This document shows, piece after piece, positions 16,294 to 24,333 of a stretch of 64,000 bases of DNA. The position numbers and the translations under genes are program-made. The notes beneath the pieces were generated by a model. The model made no database searches. It worked only from the letters and a program-made list of their open reading frames with translations, and had not been told where the DNA came from. Numbering within the stretch: position 1 is the first letter of the stretch; each line of letters opens with the position of its first letter. This stretch comes from Candidatus Methanoperedens sp. (GTDB lineage Archaea > Halobacteriota > Methanosarcinia > Methanosarcinales > Methanoperedenaceae): NCBI GenBank assembly GCA_026552975.1, contig JAPMTR010000064.1, positions 46,821 to 110,820 of the forward strand. The letters are read 5' to 3'.

Positions 16294-16666
16294 TCACTGC
16301 CATTCTCAGAGAGCTACCACGTATTTTCGCATGTTTCGGCTTTTTTTCAATTTTTGTCACAAGCGCATTCTTATGTTTGGATGCCAGAGCCCATGCGTTA
16401 TCAAGTGTGTCCTCTGCTCCAAGAAATTTACCATCAGCTATTACAATGGTTTTACCGGAAAAATCCTTTACTAATTGTTTTTTCATTTTTTTAAATATGA
16501 CATCGTTTAATGCCTGGTCATCTGATAGTTCACTACTGCCAGATATCCACACTCCGATCGCTTCTTCAAAAGCTCTGTTAAGTGAAATATGCCTATTTAC
16601 AGCTGCGCTTTTAAAAAGCCTGTATCGCTTTTCATTAACTTTTCTCAGATGTACATTTATTGTCAT
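16274..16666 (-). CDS. RHH-like protein with DUF5678-like domain, partner of the aspartic protease
   Basis: 130 residues. Residues 1-45 start with a strand (MTINVHLRKVNEKRYRLFK) and helix pair resembling a ribbon-helix-helix DNA-binding fold. Residues about 70-105 (DFSGKTIVIADGKFLGAEDT followed by LDNAWALASKHKNALV) look like the small DUF5678 fold that often accompanies clan AA aspartic proteases. The stop overlaps the protease start. The combination suggests an autoregulated two-gene unit. Function unknown; the domain calls are by eye. Confidence 0.6.
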   Translation of the reverse strand: MTINVHLRKVNEKRYRLFKSAAVNRHISLNRAFEEAIGVWISGSSELSDDQALNDVIFKKMKKQLVKDFSGKTIVIADGKFLGAEDTLDNAWALASKHKNALVTKIEKKPKHAKIRGSSLRMAVIDAYEI

Positions 16667-16726
16667 TAAAATAATAATGGTTGATTTGGTTGATATAGTT
16701 TACATCTGTACTTTTTCCATGAATAA

Positions 16727-17110
16727 CTATTTTCGCCGCTCAAACTGCAGCATATAAAGATTCGGTCTTGGCGTTTTGCCTTCGCCACGCGCGAAGTCAG
16801 GGTAGCAGCGCTGGCACAGTATGCGCCAATTAAGAGAGGCCACGATAGAACTTCCAGGTACAAGGAACGCAAAAGTAGCTGTCGGTTTTACATCCAGATT
16901 TGCGGCCATTTCCTTGAGGATCACTAACAAATGCGGTTCAAAAACTTCGAGGTCATCAACTTCCAACCCGCGCATGTTGGCGGTGATTCCTGCGCACCCG
17001 CATGGCAGCGCAAACATATCAAGTTCAATCAAAAGTATTGGTCTTCCTATCAGTTTTCGAATTTTATCTTCTAATGCTGCCCTGTTCTTTAAAAGTTCTG
17101 TTGTGATCAT
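16727..17110 (-). CDS. Uncharacterised Cys-containing protein translated with a U32-family gene
   Basis: 127 residues starting at an ATG whose bases overlap the stop of the U32-like gene (ATGA), which fixes the start at 17110. Cysteines cluster in ALPCGCAGITANM (CGC) and RILCQRCYPDF (CxxC), enough for a metal or Fe-S site. No signal peptide or membrane segment is seen. The overlap suggests it works with the U32 protein. I do not recognise a family. Confidence 0.55.
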   Translation of the reverse strand: MITTELLKNRAALEDKIRKLIGRPILLIELDMFALPCGCAGITANMRGLEVDDLEVFEPHLLVILKEMAANLDVKPTATFAFLVPGSSIVASLNWRILCQRCYPDFARGEGKTPRPNLYMLQFERRK

Positions 17111-18147
17111 GTTTTCACCGAATATGGTTCCCATGGCTGGAGTTTTTCTGATTCTGTTCCACCATTTGAATATACCTGCGTAATCTTCTTTGTAAGGCCC
17201 TTACAATAACCGCACTTGCCGCATTCCTTCTTGCAGTTCATCCACTGTTTTTCAAGGACACCATCAAGGCTTTTATTGGGAATATAGAACAGGTCTTTCA
17301 GATCCTTCGTACAATCCAGAAGATCCATGAGATTCCCTTCATAACTTTCACCATAGTATGCATTTACACAATTAAGGATCCAATCCGCGAAATGCGTCCT
17401 TCCCCCTATTTTGTAAACATCAGTAATATCTTTATAGAGCTTGATATCTTCAGGTCGTATCCACGGAGATTTTATGATCTGTTCCGGTGCTTCGATCCTT
17501 AGCTCAAGACATTTCAGGTAATAGTAATCATTCGGCACATTAGGTCTTGGTTCTGGACCAGACACATGGGAAAAAAAGTTAAAATGCGCATATCTGAAAG
17601 GACAGCGGTACAGGCATCCTTCATTTACAAGAAGTTTCAGTTCACAATCCACAGCATCCCTTATGGCATGAAGAACATCGAAATGTCGGTTCACATTTGA
17701 ATCTATGACAATTGAACTTGCACCCAGGTTCTCGAACATTTCAGCCTTCTGGGGCGAATCCACAAAAGCAAGCACGGAAACAACTACATCCACATCAAAG
17801 TTCTTTGAAATGGTCTCCACCAGATAAGGGTCGGCAACTACTATTGAGTCGATCCCGATATCCACAAGTTTTTCGATATACCAGTTGTTTGTCCTGTACC
17901 CTTCTGGAGTAAGCTGGCGTGCGCCCATGCAGCTTGAATTAAGAACAAGCTCCATCTTTACGCCATTCTTGTGGGCAAGATCAGTCTGCGCCTTTATATC
18001 TTCAAGCTGGGGTGAGGCAAGATTGCTTCTACCCGTACCTATATAATCAGGTGATCCTGCCATGAAAATTGAGTATATCTTCTCCTTTGCAGACATTAAT
18101 TCTTTGAGGCTGTTGATGTCTCCGGGAGATGGAACGAAAAGTTTCAT
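17107..18147 (-). CDS. Peptidase U32 family-like protein
   Basis: 346 residues from the ATG at 18147, which has AGGG six bases upstream; a TTG seven codons earlier is less likely. A TIM-barrel-like order of strands is visible (KLFVPSPGD, KMELVLNSSCMGA, DSIVVADPYLV, SIVIDSNVNRH, ELKLLVNEGCLYRCPFR). NEGCLYRCPFRYAHFNFFSH is the typical U32 cysteine region, and the end has CKKECGKCGYC, giving several cysteines suited to an Fe-S cluster. U32 relatives UbiU/V and TrhP/RlhA act in oxygen-independent hydroxylation of quinones or RNA. The substrate here is unknown. It is co-translated with a small Cys-containing protein. Confidence 0.72.
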   Translation of the reverse strand: MKLFVPSPGDINSLKELMSAKEKIYSIFMAGSPDYIGTGRSNLASPQLEDIKAQTDLAHKNGVKMELVLNSSCMGARQLTPEGYRTNNWYIEKLVDIGIDSIVVADPYLVETISKNFDVDVVVSVLAFVDSPQKAEMFENLGASSIVIDSNVNRHFDVLHAIRDAVDCELKLLVNEGCLYRCPFRYAHFNFFSHVSGPEPRPNVPNDYYYLKCLELRIEAPEQIIKSPWIRPEDIKLYKDITDVYKIGGRTHFADWILNCVNAYYGESYEGNLMDLLDCTKDLKDLFYIPNKSLDGVLEKQWMNCKKECGKCGYCKGLTKKITQVYSNGGTESEKLQPWEPYSVKT

Positions 18148-18190
18148 GTTTTTCCCTGTTATTTCCAATCTGGATAAATGTTTTGCAGCA

Positions 18191-18418
18191 TTATTTTTTC
18201 AAAATAATGATCTTCAAATATGGATCTGCCTTTTCGATCATCAAAATTTCATATTGATGCGACCTGCACCAGCCAGATATCGTTTCCTTTGCTGTTGGAT
18301 CGTCAGTTATTACCTCCAGTTTTTCACCGCATTGTATCGTTTCCAGTTTCTTTTTCGTATAAAATAACACAAAAGGGCATACTTTTCCCTGAAGGTCAAG
18401 GCATTCCATAGTAGCCAT
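18191..18418 (-). CDS. TusA/SirA family sulfur-carrier-like protein
   Basis: 75 residues from the ATG at 18418 (a second ATG is three codons later). The frame is open further upstream, but that part overlaps the divergent membrane-protein gene and is not protein-like. TusA hallmarks: LDLQGKVCPFVLFYTKKKL with the sulfur-carrying Cys before Pro, then ECGEKL-like turn (IQCGEKLEVITDDPTAKE) and the SWCR/HQYEI end. TusA passes persulfide sulfur between enzymes. It is divergent from the 7-TM/roadblock genes. A second TusA lies in the cassette at 59.4 kb. Confidence 0.8.
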   Translation of the reverse strand: MATMECLDLQGKVCPFVLFYTKKKLETIQCGEKLEVITDDPTAKETISGWCRSHQYEILMIEKADPYLKIIILKK

Positions 18419-18482
18419 TATTAATGACAGGTATATTAAACCTTTATCAGGCAAAAAAGCTAATATACAAGAAAAATTAATC

Positions 18483-19199
18483 ATGGTAATAATGATAGAG
18501 CCCCTGTTTTTATATGGAATCGAAGAAACCATAGGATTGCATGTTATCCTCTCAAATCTTTTCTGGTGGGGTTCCATTATTTTGGTCATATCTGCATACA
18601 GGAACCGGCATATCTGGAATGTGGGGGAATTGACCTGGTCATTCCTATTTTTGACATTTTTATTTTTCGGTATACGTGAACTGGGACACCTGACCGGATC
18701 ACCGATCTTAGGTTCGCTAAGATACATTTTTGGTATCTGGTCTGCAATATTTATGACTTTTACCATGATCTTCCTCTTTATACAATTAGATCAGAGAAAA
18801 AAGATCTCAAAACCAATGATCGTTCTTTCGGGCTCATTGATCCTCCTGTTTCCGATCCTATTAATTTATTTCAATCTTTCAGGGACAAGATTAGAAGAGA
18901 CTAAAAATATGATGTCCTTAACTGAAAATTTAGTATGGATCATCGGGAGTTTAATCACCATCTATACGACATATGTTCTTGGAATGAAATCAACTGGAGG
19001 TTTTAATTATTTCTATATGTTCTTCCATTTTGCAGTAATTTTTGCCTTTGTATGGAAAGTCCTGGGACTGATCGATTCCTATTGTCCGGTGCCATATTCA
19101 ATTCGTGAGATACTGGAAACAATGTTCGGTGTACTTGCGATAATGTCTGTGATAGTTCTTAGAAAAATGCTGATAAAATTGTCAAAACAAATAGCTTGA
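18483..19199 (+). CDS. Seven-helix membrane protein of unknown function
   Basis: 238 residues with seven hydrophobic segments at about 20-40, 52-66, 83-103, 113-133, 150-171, 178-201 and 214-230. Charged residues inside or near helices include RELGHLTGS after helix 2 and WKVLGLIDSYC after helix 6. No transporter or enzyme signature is recognised. An alternative ATG three codons in is possible. Only 8 bases separate its stop from the roadblock-protein start, so they are very likely co-transcribed; this suggests a membrane sensor with a cytosolic roadblock partner (inference). Confidence 0.65.
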   Translation: MVIMIEPLFLYGIEETIGLHVILSNLFWWGSIILVISAYRNRHIWNVGELTWSFLFLTFLFFGIRELGHLTGSPILGSLRYIFGIWSAIFMTFTMIFLFIQLDQRKKISKPMIVLSGSLILLFPILLIYFNLSGTRLEETKNMMSLTENLVWIIGSLITIYTTYVLGMKSTGGFNYFYMFFHFAVIFAFVWKVLGLIDSYCPVPYSIREILETMFGVLAIMSVIVLRKMLIKLSKQIA

Positions 19200-19207
19200 T
19201 TATTTAT

Positions 19208-19573
19208 ATGCCTACTAAAGCTGATTTATATTTAAATACGCTTTCTGAATTGGAAAATTCTACCGGAGACATCATCAGCACTGCTATAGTTACACATGAT
19301 GGGCTTATTATGGCATGTACAAGACAGGATAGGGAGAAAAATGAAATATTTGCAGCCTATGGGGCAGCCACTTTCAAACGTGCTGGTGAAACCATGGAGG
19401 CCCTTTCAGGTGAGAACATCGATATGCTGTTGTATGAATCAAAGGATCACATGGTAGTGACTGTAAGAGCTGGTGAACATGCTCTCATTATCGCTTTGAC
19501 GGGCAAGAACGTCCAGATGGGGTTTGTAATTATGAATGTGCAAAAAACTGCGCAAAAGATAAAGGAAATATGA
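19208..19573 (+). CDS. Roadblock/LC7 domain protein
   Basis: 121 residues starting at the ATG at 19208 (MPTKADLYLNTLSELENS). The roadblock pattern is clear: a first helix, strand STAIVTHDGLIMAC, a long helix AAYGAATFKRAGETMEAL, strands DMLLYESKDHMVVTVRAG and HALIIALTGK, then a final helix. Roadblock proteins such as MglB regulate small GTPases or act as scaffolds. No GTPase gene is adjacent; the partner may be the upstream 7-TM protein or an unlinked GTPase. Confidence 0.82.
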   Translation: MPTKADLYLNTLSELENSTGDIISTAIVTHDGLIMACTRQDREKNEIFAAYGAATFKRAGETMEALSGENIDMLLYESKDHMVVTVRAGEHALIIALTGKNVQMGFVIMNVQKTAQKIKEI

Positions 19574-19600
19574 CACCCTAATTTTTTTTGTTAGGATACC

Positions 19601-19614
19601 CGAAAACTTTAAAT
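19601..19614 (+). promoter_or_regulatory. Probable archaeal promoter of the iron-uptake operon
   Basis: A purine-rich element (cgaaaa) followed by ctttaaat forms a plausible BRE plus TATA box. A start site 22-27 bases downstream would fall at about 19632-19640, on top of the DtxR-type palindrome, as expected for a repressible promoter. Confidence 0.5.
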
Positions 19615-19625
19615 CCTCCAATGTA

Positions 19626-19639
19626 TTAGGTAAGCCTAA
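19626..19639. promoter_or_regulatory. DtxR/IdeR-type operator
   Basis: The sequence ttaggtaagcctaa differs by one base from the classic DtxR core ttaggttagcctaa, with perfect TTAGG/CCTAA arms. It lies between the TATA-like box and the ftr1 start, and the operon encodes its own DtxR-family regulator. A second pair of half-sites (CCTAA at 19577-19581 and TTAGG at 19591-19595) lies upstream. Metal-dependent repression of ftr1-dtxR-feoB is the simple reading. Confidence 0.72.
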
Positions 19640-19663
19640 TTATACAAAAAGGTGAATCTAAAA

Positions 19664-20527
19664 ATGTTCGCAAGTTTCTTAATTACATTCAGGGAAGCGC
19701 TTGAAGCAGCCCTGATCATAGGAATAATAGCGGCTTATGTCGCAAAGATCGGAAGAAAAGACCTCAACCGCTATATCAATATCGGAGTAATAGTCGCCCT
19801 GATAGCAAGCCTGGCAGTTGCCCTTGTTTTTAAAACAGTATATGGCGAACTTGAAGGCACAGCAGAACAATTATTCGAGGGTGCAGCCGCACTTGCAGCG
19901 GCGGTCGTTCTTACATATATGATCCTCTGGATGGCGAATAATTCCAGGCAGGTCAAAGGAGAAATGCAAGAAAAGATCGACTTATCTATTTCTAAAGGCC
20001 AGACGTTCGGGATAGCAGCCCTGTCATTCATAGCTGTTTTCAGGGAAGGAGTTGAAACAGTCCTGTTCCTCGGGACGCTTGCGATTAACGACCCGGTCGA
20101 TACGATCTTCGGTTTCATTGTTGGAGTGTCAGCTGTTATCGCACTATCATTCATAATGTTCAAAGGGATGTTCAGGCTGGATGTGAGTAAATTCTTCAGA
20201 TATACAAGTGTCCTTTTGATATTATTCTCAGCAGGACTTGTGGCAACAGGTGTGCATGAATTCAACGAAGCAGGCATCATACCTGAAGGAATCGCGAATG
20301 TATGGGATCTGAACCCGCCACCGAATCCTGATGGGACATATCCGCCCCTTCATGAAAAAGGACTCATCGGAGCAAGCTTAAAAGCCCTCATGGGTTACAA
20401 TGGCAATCCTTCACTTACTGAGGTCATGGCATACCTTGGCTACTGGATCATTATAGGAACATTTGTATACAGGACTTACAAAATAGAAACTCAGGAGAAA
20501 GATGGAAGCAGATACCCCCAGGATTGA
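19664..20527 (+). CDS. FTR1 family high-affinity iron permease
   Basis: 287 residues from the ATG at 19664, with AAAGGTGA eight bases upstream; a GTG four codons earlier lies inside that ribosome site. Seven hydrophobic segments. The two REXXE iron-binding motifs are present: FREALEAALIIG in helix 1 and FREGVETVLFLG in the middle. After helix 6 there is an extracellular loop rich in P and N (NPPPNPDGTYPP). FTR1 proteins carry Fe3+ inward with an oxidase (yeast) or with EfeO/B-type partners (bacteria). No partner oxidase is seen nearby. It is first in the operon. Confidence 0.9.
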   Translation: MFASFLITFREALEAALIIGIIAAYVAKIGRKDLNRYINIGVIVALIASLAVALVFKTVYGELEGTAEQLFEGAAALAAAVVLTYMILWMANNSRQVKGEMQEKIDLSISKGQTFGIAALSFIAVFREGVETVLFLGTLAINDPVDTIFGFIVGVSAVIALSFIMFKGMFRLDVSKFFRYTSVLLILFSAGLVATGVHEFNEAGIIPEGIANVWDLNPPPNPDGTYPPLHEKGLIGASLKALMGYNGNPSLTEVMAYLGYWIIIGTFVYRTYKIETQEKDGSRYPQD

Positions 20528-21152
20528 AGAATACCTGGAATCGATATACAAATTACAGCAGGAACAGCACCCTGTTAGCACATCGCGCCTTGCAGAACAC
20601 CTGAAGCTATCTGCTCCATCTGTTTCTGAGATGGTGAAGAAACTTGCGAAAAAAGACCTTGTAAAGCACACCGAAAAAGGTGTCTGTCTTACAGATGAGG
20701 GGAACAAAATAGCCAAAAAGGTCGTCAGGAGGCACCGCCTCTCTGAAAGGCTTCTTACTGATATCCTCGGGTTCAAGTGGGACGAAGTGCATGATGAAGC
20801 TTGCAGGCTGGAACACGCAATAAGCCCCGAGATGGAAGATCGCATAGCTCAAAGCCTTGGGAACCCAAAAACCTGTCCACACGGCCATCCAATACCGGAT
20901 AAGGATGGACTCTTCGAGAAGGAAAAGGTAAGACCTCTTTCAGAATTAAAAGCTAACGAAAAAGCAATAATCGTCAATGTGTTTGAAGAAGATCCAAAAA
21001 TGCTTCAGTACATGGCTTGCCTGGGATTACTTCCCAATGTATGCGTCAGGGTCGAGGAAGTTGCCCCTTTTGGTGGACCACTGATCGTATGCGTCTCAGG
21101 TTCAAGGTATGCTCTTGGCAGGGAAGTTGCATCAAAAATAAAGGTAAAATAG
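20502..21152 (+). CDS. DtxR-family metal-dependent transcriptional regulator with C-terminal FeoA domain
   Basis: 216 residues; AGGAG lies five bases before the ATG and the start overlaps ftr1 by 26 bases. Winged helix at about 5-65 (IEEYLESIYKL, STSRLAEHLKLSAPSVSEMV), then the dimer and metal-binding domain (RHRLSERLLTDILGF, HDEACRLEHAIS, GNPKTCPHGHPIP), and an SH3-like FeoA domain from about 140 (PLSELKANEKAIIVNVFEE). Such proteins bind Fe2+ or Mn2+ and then repress metal-uptake genes. The palindrome at 19626-19639 is its probable site, giving feedback on the operon. Confidence 0.92.
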   Translation: MEADTPRIEEYLESIYKLQQEQHPVSTSRLAEHLKLSAPSVSEMVKKLAKKDLVKHTEKGVCLTDEGNKIAKKVVRRHRLSERLLTDILGFKWDEVHDEACRLEHAISPEMEDRIAQSLGNPKTCPHGHPIPDKDGLFEKEKVRPLSELKANEKAIIVNVFEEDPKMLQYMACLGLLPNVCVRVEEVAPFGGPLIVCVSGSRYALGREVASKIKVK

Positions 21153-21175
21153 AGGAAAGATAAAGGTAAAATATA

Positions 21176-23182
21176 ATGGCTCTTTCATGTCATGGCGCCC
21201 TTAAAGAAATAAAGGGCTCAACGGATTTCACTTTTGCACTTGCTGGAAATCCCAATGTGGGAAAATCAAGCATATTCAACCGTCTCACAGGAATGGGAGT
21301 TGTAACTGCTAACTATCCCGGAAAAACCGTGGAGCTCAATATGGCGACCACGAATTTCAAAAATATGAAGATCGGCATAATCGACCTTCCCGGAAGTTAT
21401 GCGCTGGGTGCGGTCTCAGAAGACCAGTGGGTAGCTCGAAGGGCTGTCCTTGATTGCAAACCTGATGTTGCAATAATGGTACTTGATGCCACGAATCTTG
21501 CCAGAAATCTTTACATGCTCATCCAGTTCCTCGACCTTGGAATACCCATAGTGGCCGCCCTGAACCTGGTGGATGAAGCTGAAAAAAGAAAGATCATTAT
21601 CAATTCAGAGGAGCTTTCAAAGCTTCTTGGCGTACCTGTCGTTCGGACAATAGCCACAACTGGTAGTGGCCTTGATGAAATGATCCAGAAAGCCGTAGAT
21701 TCTGCCCGGGAAAAGGAAGACATCAAATATCCGTCACATTATGGTGAGGATATTGAATCTAACATCAAGAAACTTGAAACACTGCTTGAACCTTTTGATT
21801 TTGATATAAATCGAAGGGCATTATCGATCCTTCTTCTCGAAGAAGACACTGAATTCATTGAACTTGTTAGTAAACATGAAAATGGTAACTCGATCGTCTC
21901 TGCGGCAAAAAAGATAAGCGGGGAAATAGAAGAATTACATGGTGAAAAAACTCCGATAAGGATCGCACGCGAAAGACACGGGCTTGCCGGTTCGATAGCC
22001 TCACAGGTACAGGGTGAAGTAAAACCTCTTACTTCTGATAAGATCTGGACATACACCACTTCGCCGATCACCGGTATCCCGATTCTTGTTGGGGCCCTGG
22101 CAATAATGTTTTCTTTCCTTTTTTATGGAGGGGACTGGCTCTCCAGAACGTTAAGCAACAACTGGGCAGTATATGCATCACCTCTTATCGATGGTGCGAT
22201 ATACTATGTTTTTGGGAGCGGTCATATAGGAAAGACCCTCATCTGGGGTTTTGATGCGGGTATCCTTGCAGCTCTAGCTGTAGGCATACCCTATGTACTT
22301 ACATTCTATTTCATGCTCGCCTTCCTTGAGGATTCAGGATACCTGAATTCAGTGGCATTCCTGACTGATAGGCTCATGCATAAGTTCGGGCTGCACGGCC
22401 GCGCCATCATACCGCTTGTGGCAGGCGCTGGCTGCAATGTTCCGGCGATCATCGGAACGCGCGTCCTGACAACGATAAGGGAGCGAACGATCGCCAGCAC
22501 GCTTATTACTTTAATTCCCTGCAGCGCCAGAACTGCAGTTATCCTGGGCGCGGTTTCCCTGTTCGTAGGGTGGAAGCCTGCCGTTGCGATTTTTTTGATC
22601 GTTCTGATCCTGGTCTTCCTTGTCGGAGTGGGTCTTAACTGGATCATGCCCGGTGAATCCACAGGACTTGTTATGGAGATGTTCCCTTTTAGAGCGCCCA
22701 TAATTTCCAACATCCTGAAAAAGACCTGGTACAGGTTCCAGGACTTCGTATTCGTGGCTTTCCCGATAGTGCTTGTGGGTTCAATGGTGCTGGGCGGACT
22801 GTATGAAACCGGATATCTGTGGAAACTTGCTGCCCCATTATCTCCGGTTGTTGAAGGATGGCTTGGGCTTCCCGCTGTTGCAGGCCTGACATTGATATTT
22901 GCGATACTTAGAAAAGAACTTGCCCTCCAGCTTCTTGTTACACTTGCAGTTGTCATGTACGGGGGCGGGGCGAATAACCTCCTTCTTTTCATGACACCTG
23001 CGCAATTGTTTGTCTATGCGCTTGTGAATACGATATATATCCCCTGCGTGGCCACCATCGCTGTACTTGGGCGTGAGCTTGGTTGGAGGAGGGCGCTGGG
23101 TATAATGGCATTCACCATAGTTCTTGCAATACTTATTGGCGGAATAGCTTTCAGAGTTATAGGATATTTCCACCTGTTATGA
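21176..23182 (+). CDS. feoB: Ferrous iron transporter FeoB
   Basis: 668 residues. The N-terminal G domain shows G1 LAGNPNVGKSSIFN, G3 IDLPGSYAL and G4 LNLVDEA. A helical GDI-like spacer follows, then the membrane domain with two gate repeats (AGAGCNVPAIIGTR and the later TLIPCSARTAV region) and about eight to ten helices. FeoB moves Fe2+ through the cytoplasmic membrane, controlled by GTP. FeoA function may be provided by the DtxR-attached domain. It is third in the operon; the next small gene starts inside its stop codon. Confidence 0.94.
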   Translation: MALSCHGALKEIKGSTDFTFALAGNPNVGKSSIFNRLTGMGVVTANYPGKTVELNMATTNFKNMKIGIIDLPGSYALGAVSEDQWVARRAVLDCKPDVAIMVLDATNLARNLYMLIQFLDLGIPIVAALNLVDEAEKRKIIINSEELSKLLGVPVVRTIATTGSGLDEMIQKAVDSAREKEDIKYPSHYGEDIESNIKKLETLLEPFDFDINRRALSILLLEEDTEFIELVSKHENGNSIVSAAKKISGEIEELHGEKTPIRIARERHGLAGSIASQVQGEVKPLTSDKIWTYTTSPITGIPILVGALAIMFSFLFYGGDWLSRTLSNNWAVYASPLIDGAIYYVFGSGHIGKTLIWGFDAGILAALAVGIPYVLTFYFMLAFLEDSGYLNSVAFLTDRLMHKFGLHGRAIIPLVAGAGCNVPAIIGTRVLTTIRERTIASTLITLIPCSARTAVILGAVSLFVGWKPAVAIFLIVLILVFLVGVGLNWIMPGESTGLVMEMFPFRAPIISNILKKTWYRFQDFVFVAFPIVLVGSMVLGGLYETGYLWKLAAPLSPVVEGWLGLPAVAGLTLIFAILRKELALQLLVTLAVVMYGGGANNLLLFMTPAQLFVYALVNTIYIPCVATIAVLGRELGWRRALGIMAFTIVLAILIGGIAFRVIGYFHLL

Positions 23183-23313
23183 TAACTCAATGTCCTCTGT
23201 GCGGATTTAAATTTGATGAGAAGGAGGCGCAGGGATGCAGGATGTGTCCCAGCTTTATGAAATGCGGGCAGGTCATGTGTCCCAATTGTGGATATGAGTT
23301 TCCAAAATTATAG
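23179..23313 (+). CDS. Small zinc-ribbon protein translationally coupled to feoB
   Basis: 44 residues starting at the ATG that overlaps the feoB stop (ATGA). Seven cysteines: CPLCG, then CRMCPSFMKCG and CPNCGYEFPKL. Two CxxCG-type knuckles make a rubredoxin/zinc-ribbon fold likely. Similar tiny Cys-rich proteins after feoB occur in methanogens as I recall; whether it binds Fe or Zn and helps FeoB is unknown. Confidence 0.7.
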   Translation: MITQCPLCGFKFDEKEAQGCRMCPSFMKCGQVMCPNCGYEFPKL

Positions 23314-23409
23314 GATGGGTCATTTGGCCTTGATGTAAATAACCCCAATGAAATTCAGTTCACACTTTAAGAGTAATATTAAGTATATACAGGCAAATTA
23401 AGTCCACGA

Positions 23410-24333
23410 ATGAATAAAGATGAAGTCTGCATTCTGATTCCAACGCTTAATGAAGGCAAGACGATCGCTGGATTGGTATGTGAATTCAAATCGCTGGGTT
23501 ACAATGACATCCTTGTTGTCGACGGCCACAGCACAGATGATACAGTTGTGCAGGCTAAGAACGCAGGCGCAAGAGTAGTTCTCCAGAGCGGAAAAGGAAA
23601 GGGACAGGCTATCAACCAGTCATTTCACCTGATATCGAGTAAATACCTGGTCATGATTGATGGGGATGGAACATACCTTCCTGCAGAGATAGAAAAAGTG
23701 CTAGAACCTGTTATTTCAGGTCACGCAGACCATGTTATCGGCAACAGGTTCACGAATTACCAGAAGGGCGCTTTCACAAGATTCAACCTTTTCGGGAACA
23801 ATGTATTGAACAAGATCTTTGGCCTGGCCTACAGTATATGGTTGAATGACATTCTTTCAGGCTACAGGGCTTTTAATTACAATTCATATAAATACATCGA
23901 ATTAAACAGGACAGGTTTTGAGGTTGAGACAGAAATCACAGTTGAATGCGTAAAAAAAGATCTCAAGATCGTAGAAGTGCCCATAACATACCTTGCAAGA
24001 GTAAGCGGCGCGGCTACAAAACTGCGTCCTATCAGGGATGGCTTCAGGATCGCCTCAACAATATATCTTCTTGCAAGGACACACAATCCTCTTTTTTACT
24101 TTAACCTGATCGGAGTATTATTATCTGCGACCGGTTTTCTGGTGGGGATTTATGTTGTTAATGAATGGCTGAAAAATATTACTCATGTTCCCCTGACGAT
24201 CCTGGCAACACTTCTGATCGTAACAGGAATACTGATGTTCATATTTGCGGTCCTGAGTGACCTGATCGTTTCACTGCACAAAGAAAATATGCACACAATG
24301 CGAAAGATACTTAAGGAAATTGAAAAACCATGA
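23410..24333 (+). CDS. aglJ: AglJ-like glycosyltransferase family 2 (S-layer glycoprotein N-glycosylation)
   Basis: 307 residues. GT-A fold: ILIPTLNEGKTIAGLV, ILVVDGHSTDDTV, GKGKGQAINQSF, the catalytic MIDGDGTYLP (DxD), then NDILSGYRAFN and FEVETEITVEC. Two C-terminal membrane helices at about 232-252 and 262-285 anchor it to the inner face of the membrane. AglJ adds the first sugar to a dolichol carrier in haloarchaea. Its stop overlaps the next start by 4 bases, giving a run of four overlapping genes. Confidence 0.82.
   Translation: MNKDEVCILIPTLNEGKTIAGLVCEFKSLGYNDILVVDGHSTDDTVVQAKNAGARVVLQSGKGKGQAINQSFHLISSKYLVMIDGDGTYLPAEIEKVLEPVISGHADHVIGNRFTNYQKGAFTRFNLFGNNVLNKIFGLAYSIWLNDILSGYRAFNYNSYKYIELNRTGFEVETEITVECVKKDLKIVEVPITYLARVSGAATKLRPIRDGFRIASTIYLLARTHNPLFYFNLIGVLLSATGFLVGIYVVNEWLKNITHVPLTILATLLIVTGILMFIFAVLSDLIVSLHKENMHTMRKILKEIEKP

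Noticed and set aside
18419..18766. A 5' extension of the TusA frame to 18766
   Set aside because: The extension is antisense to the 7-TM protein gene and has no TusA or protein-like features; the short start fits the family.
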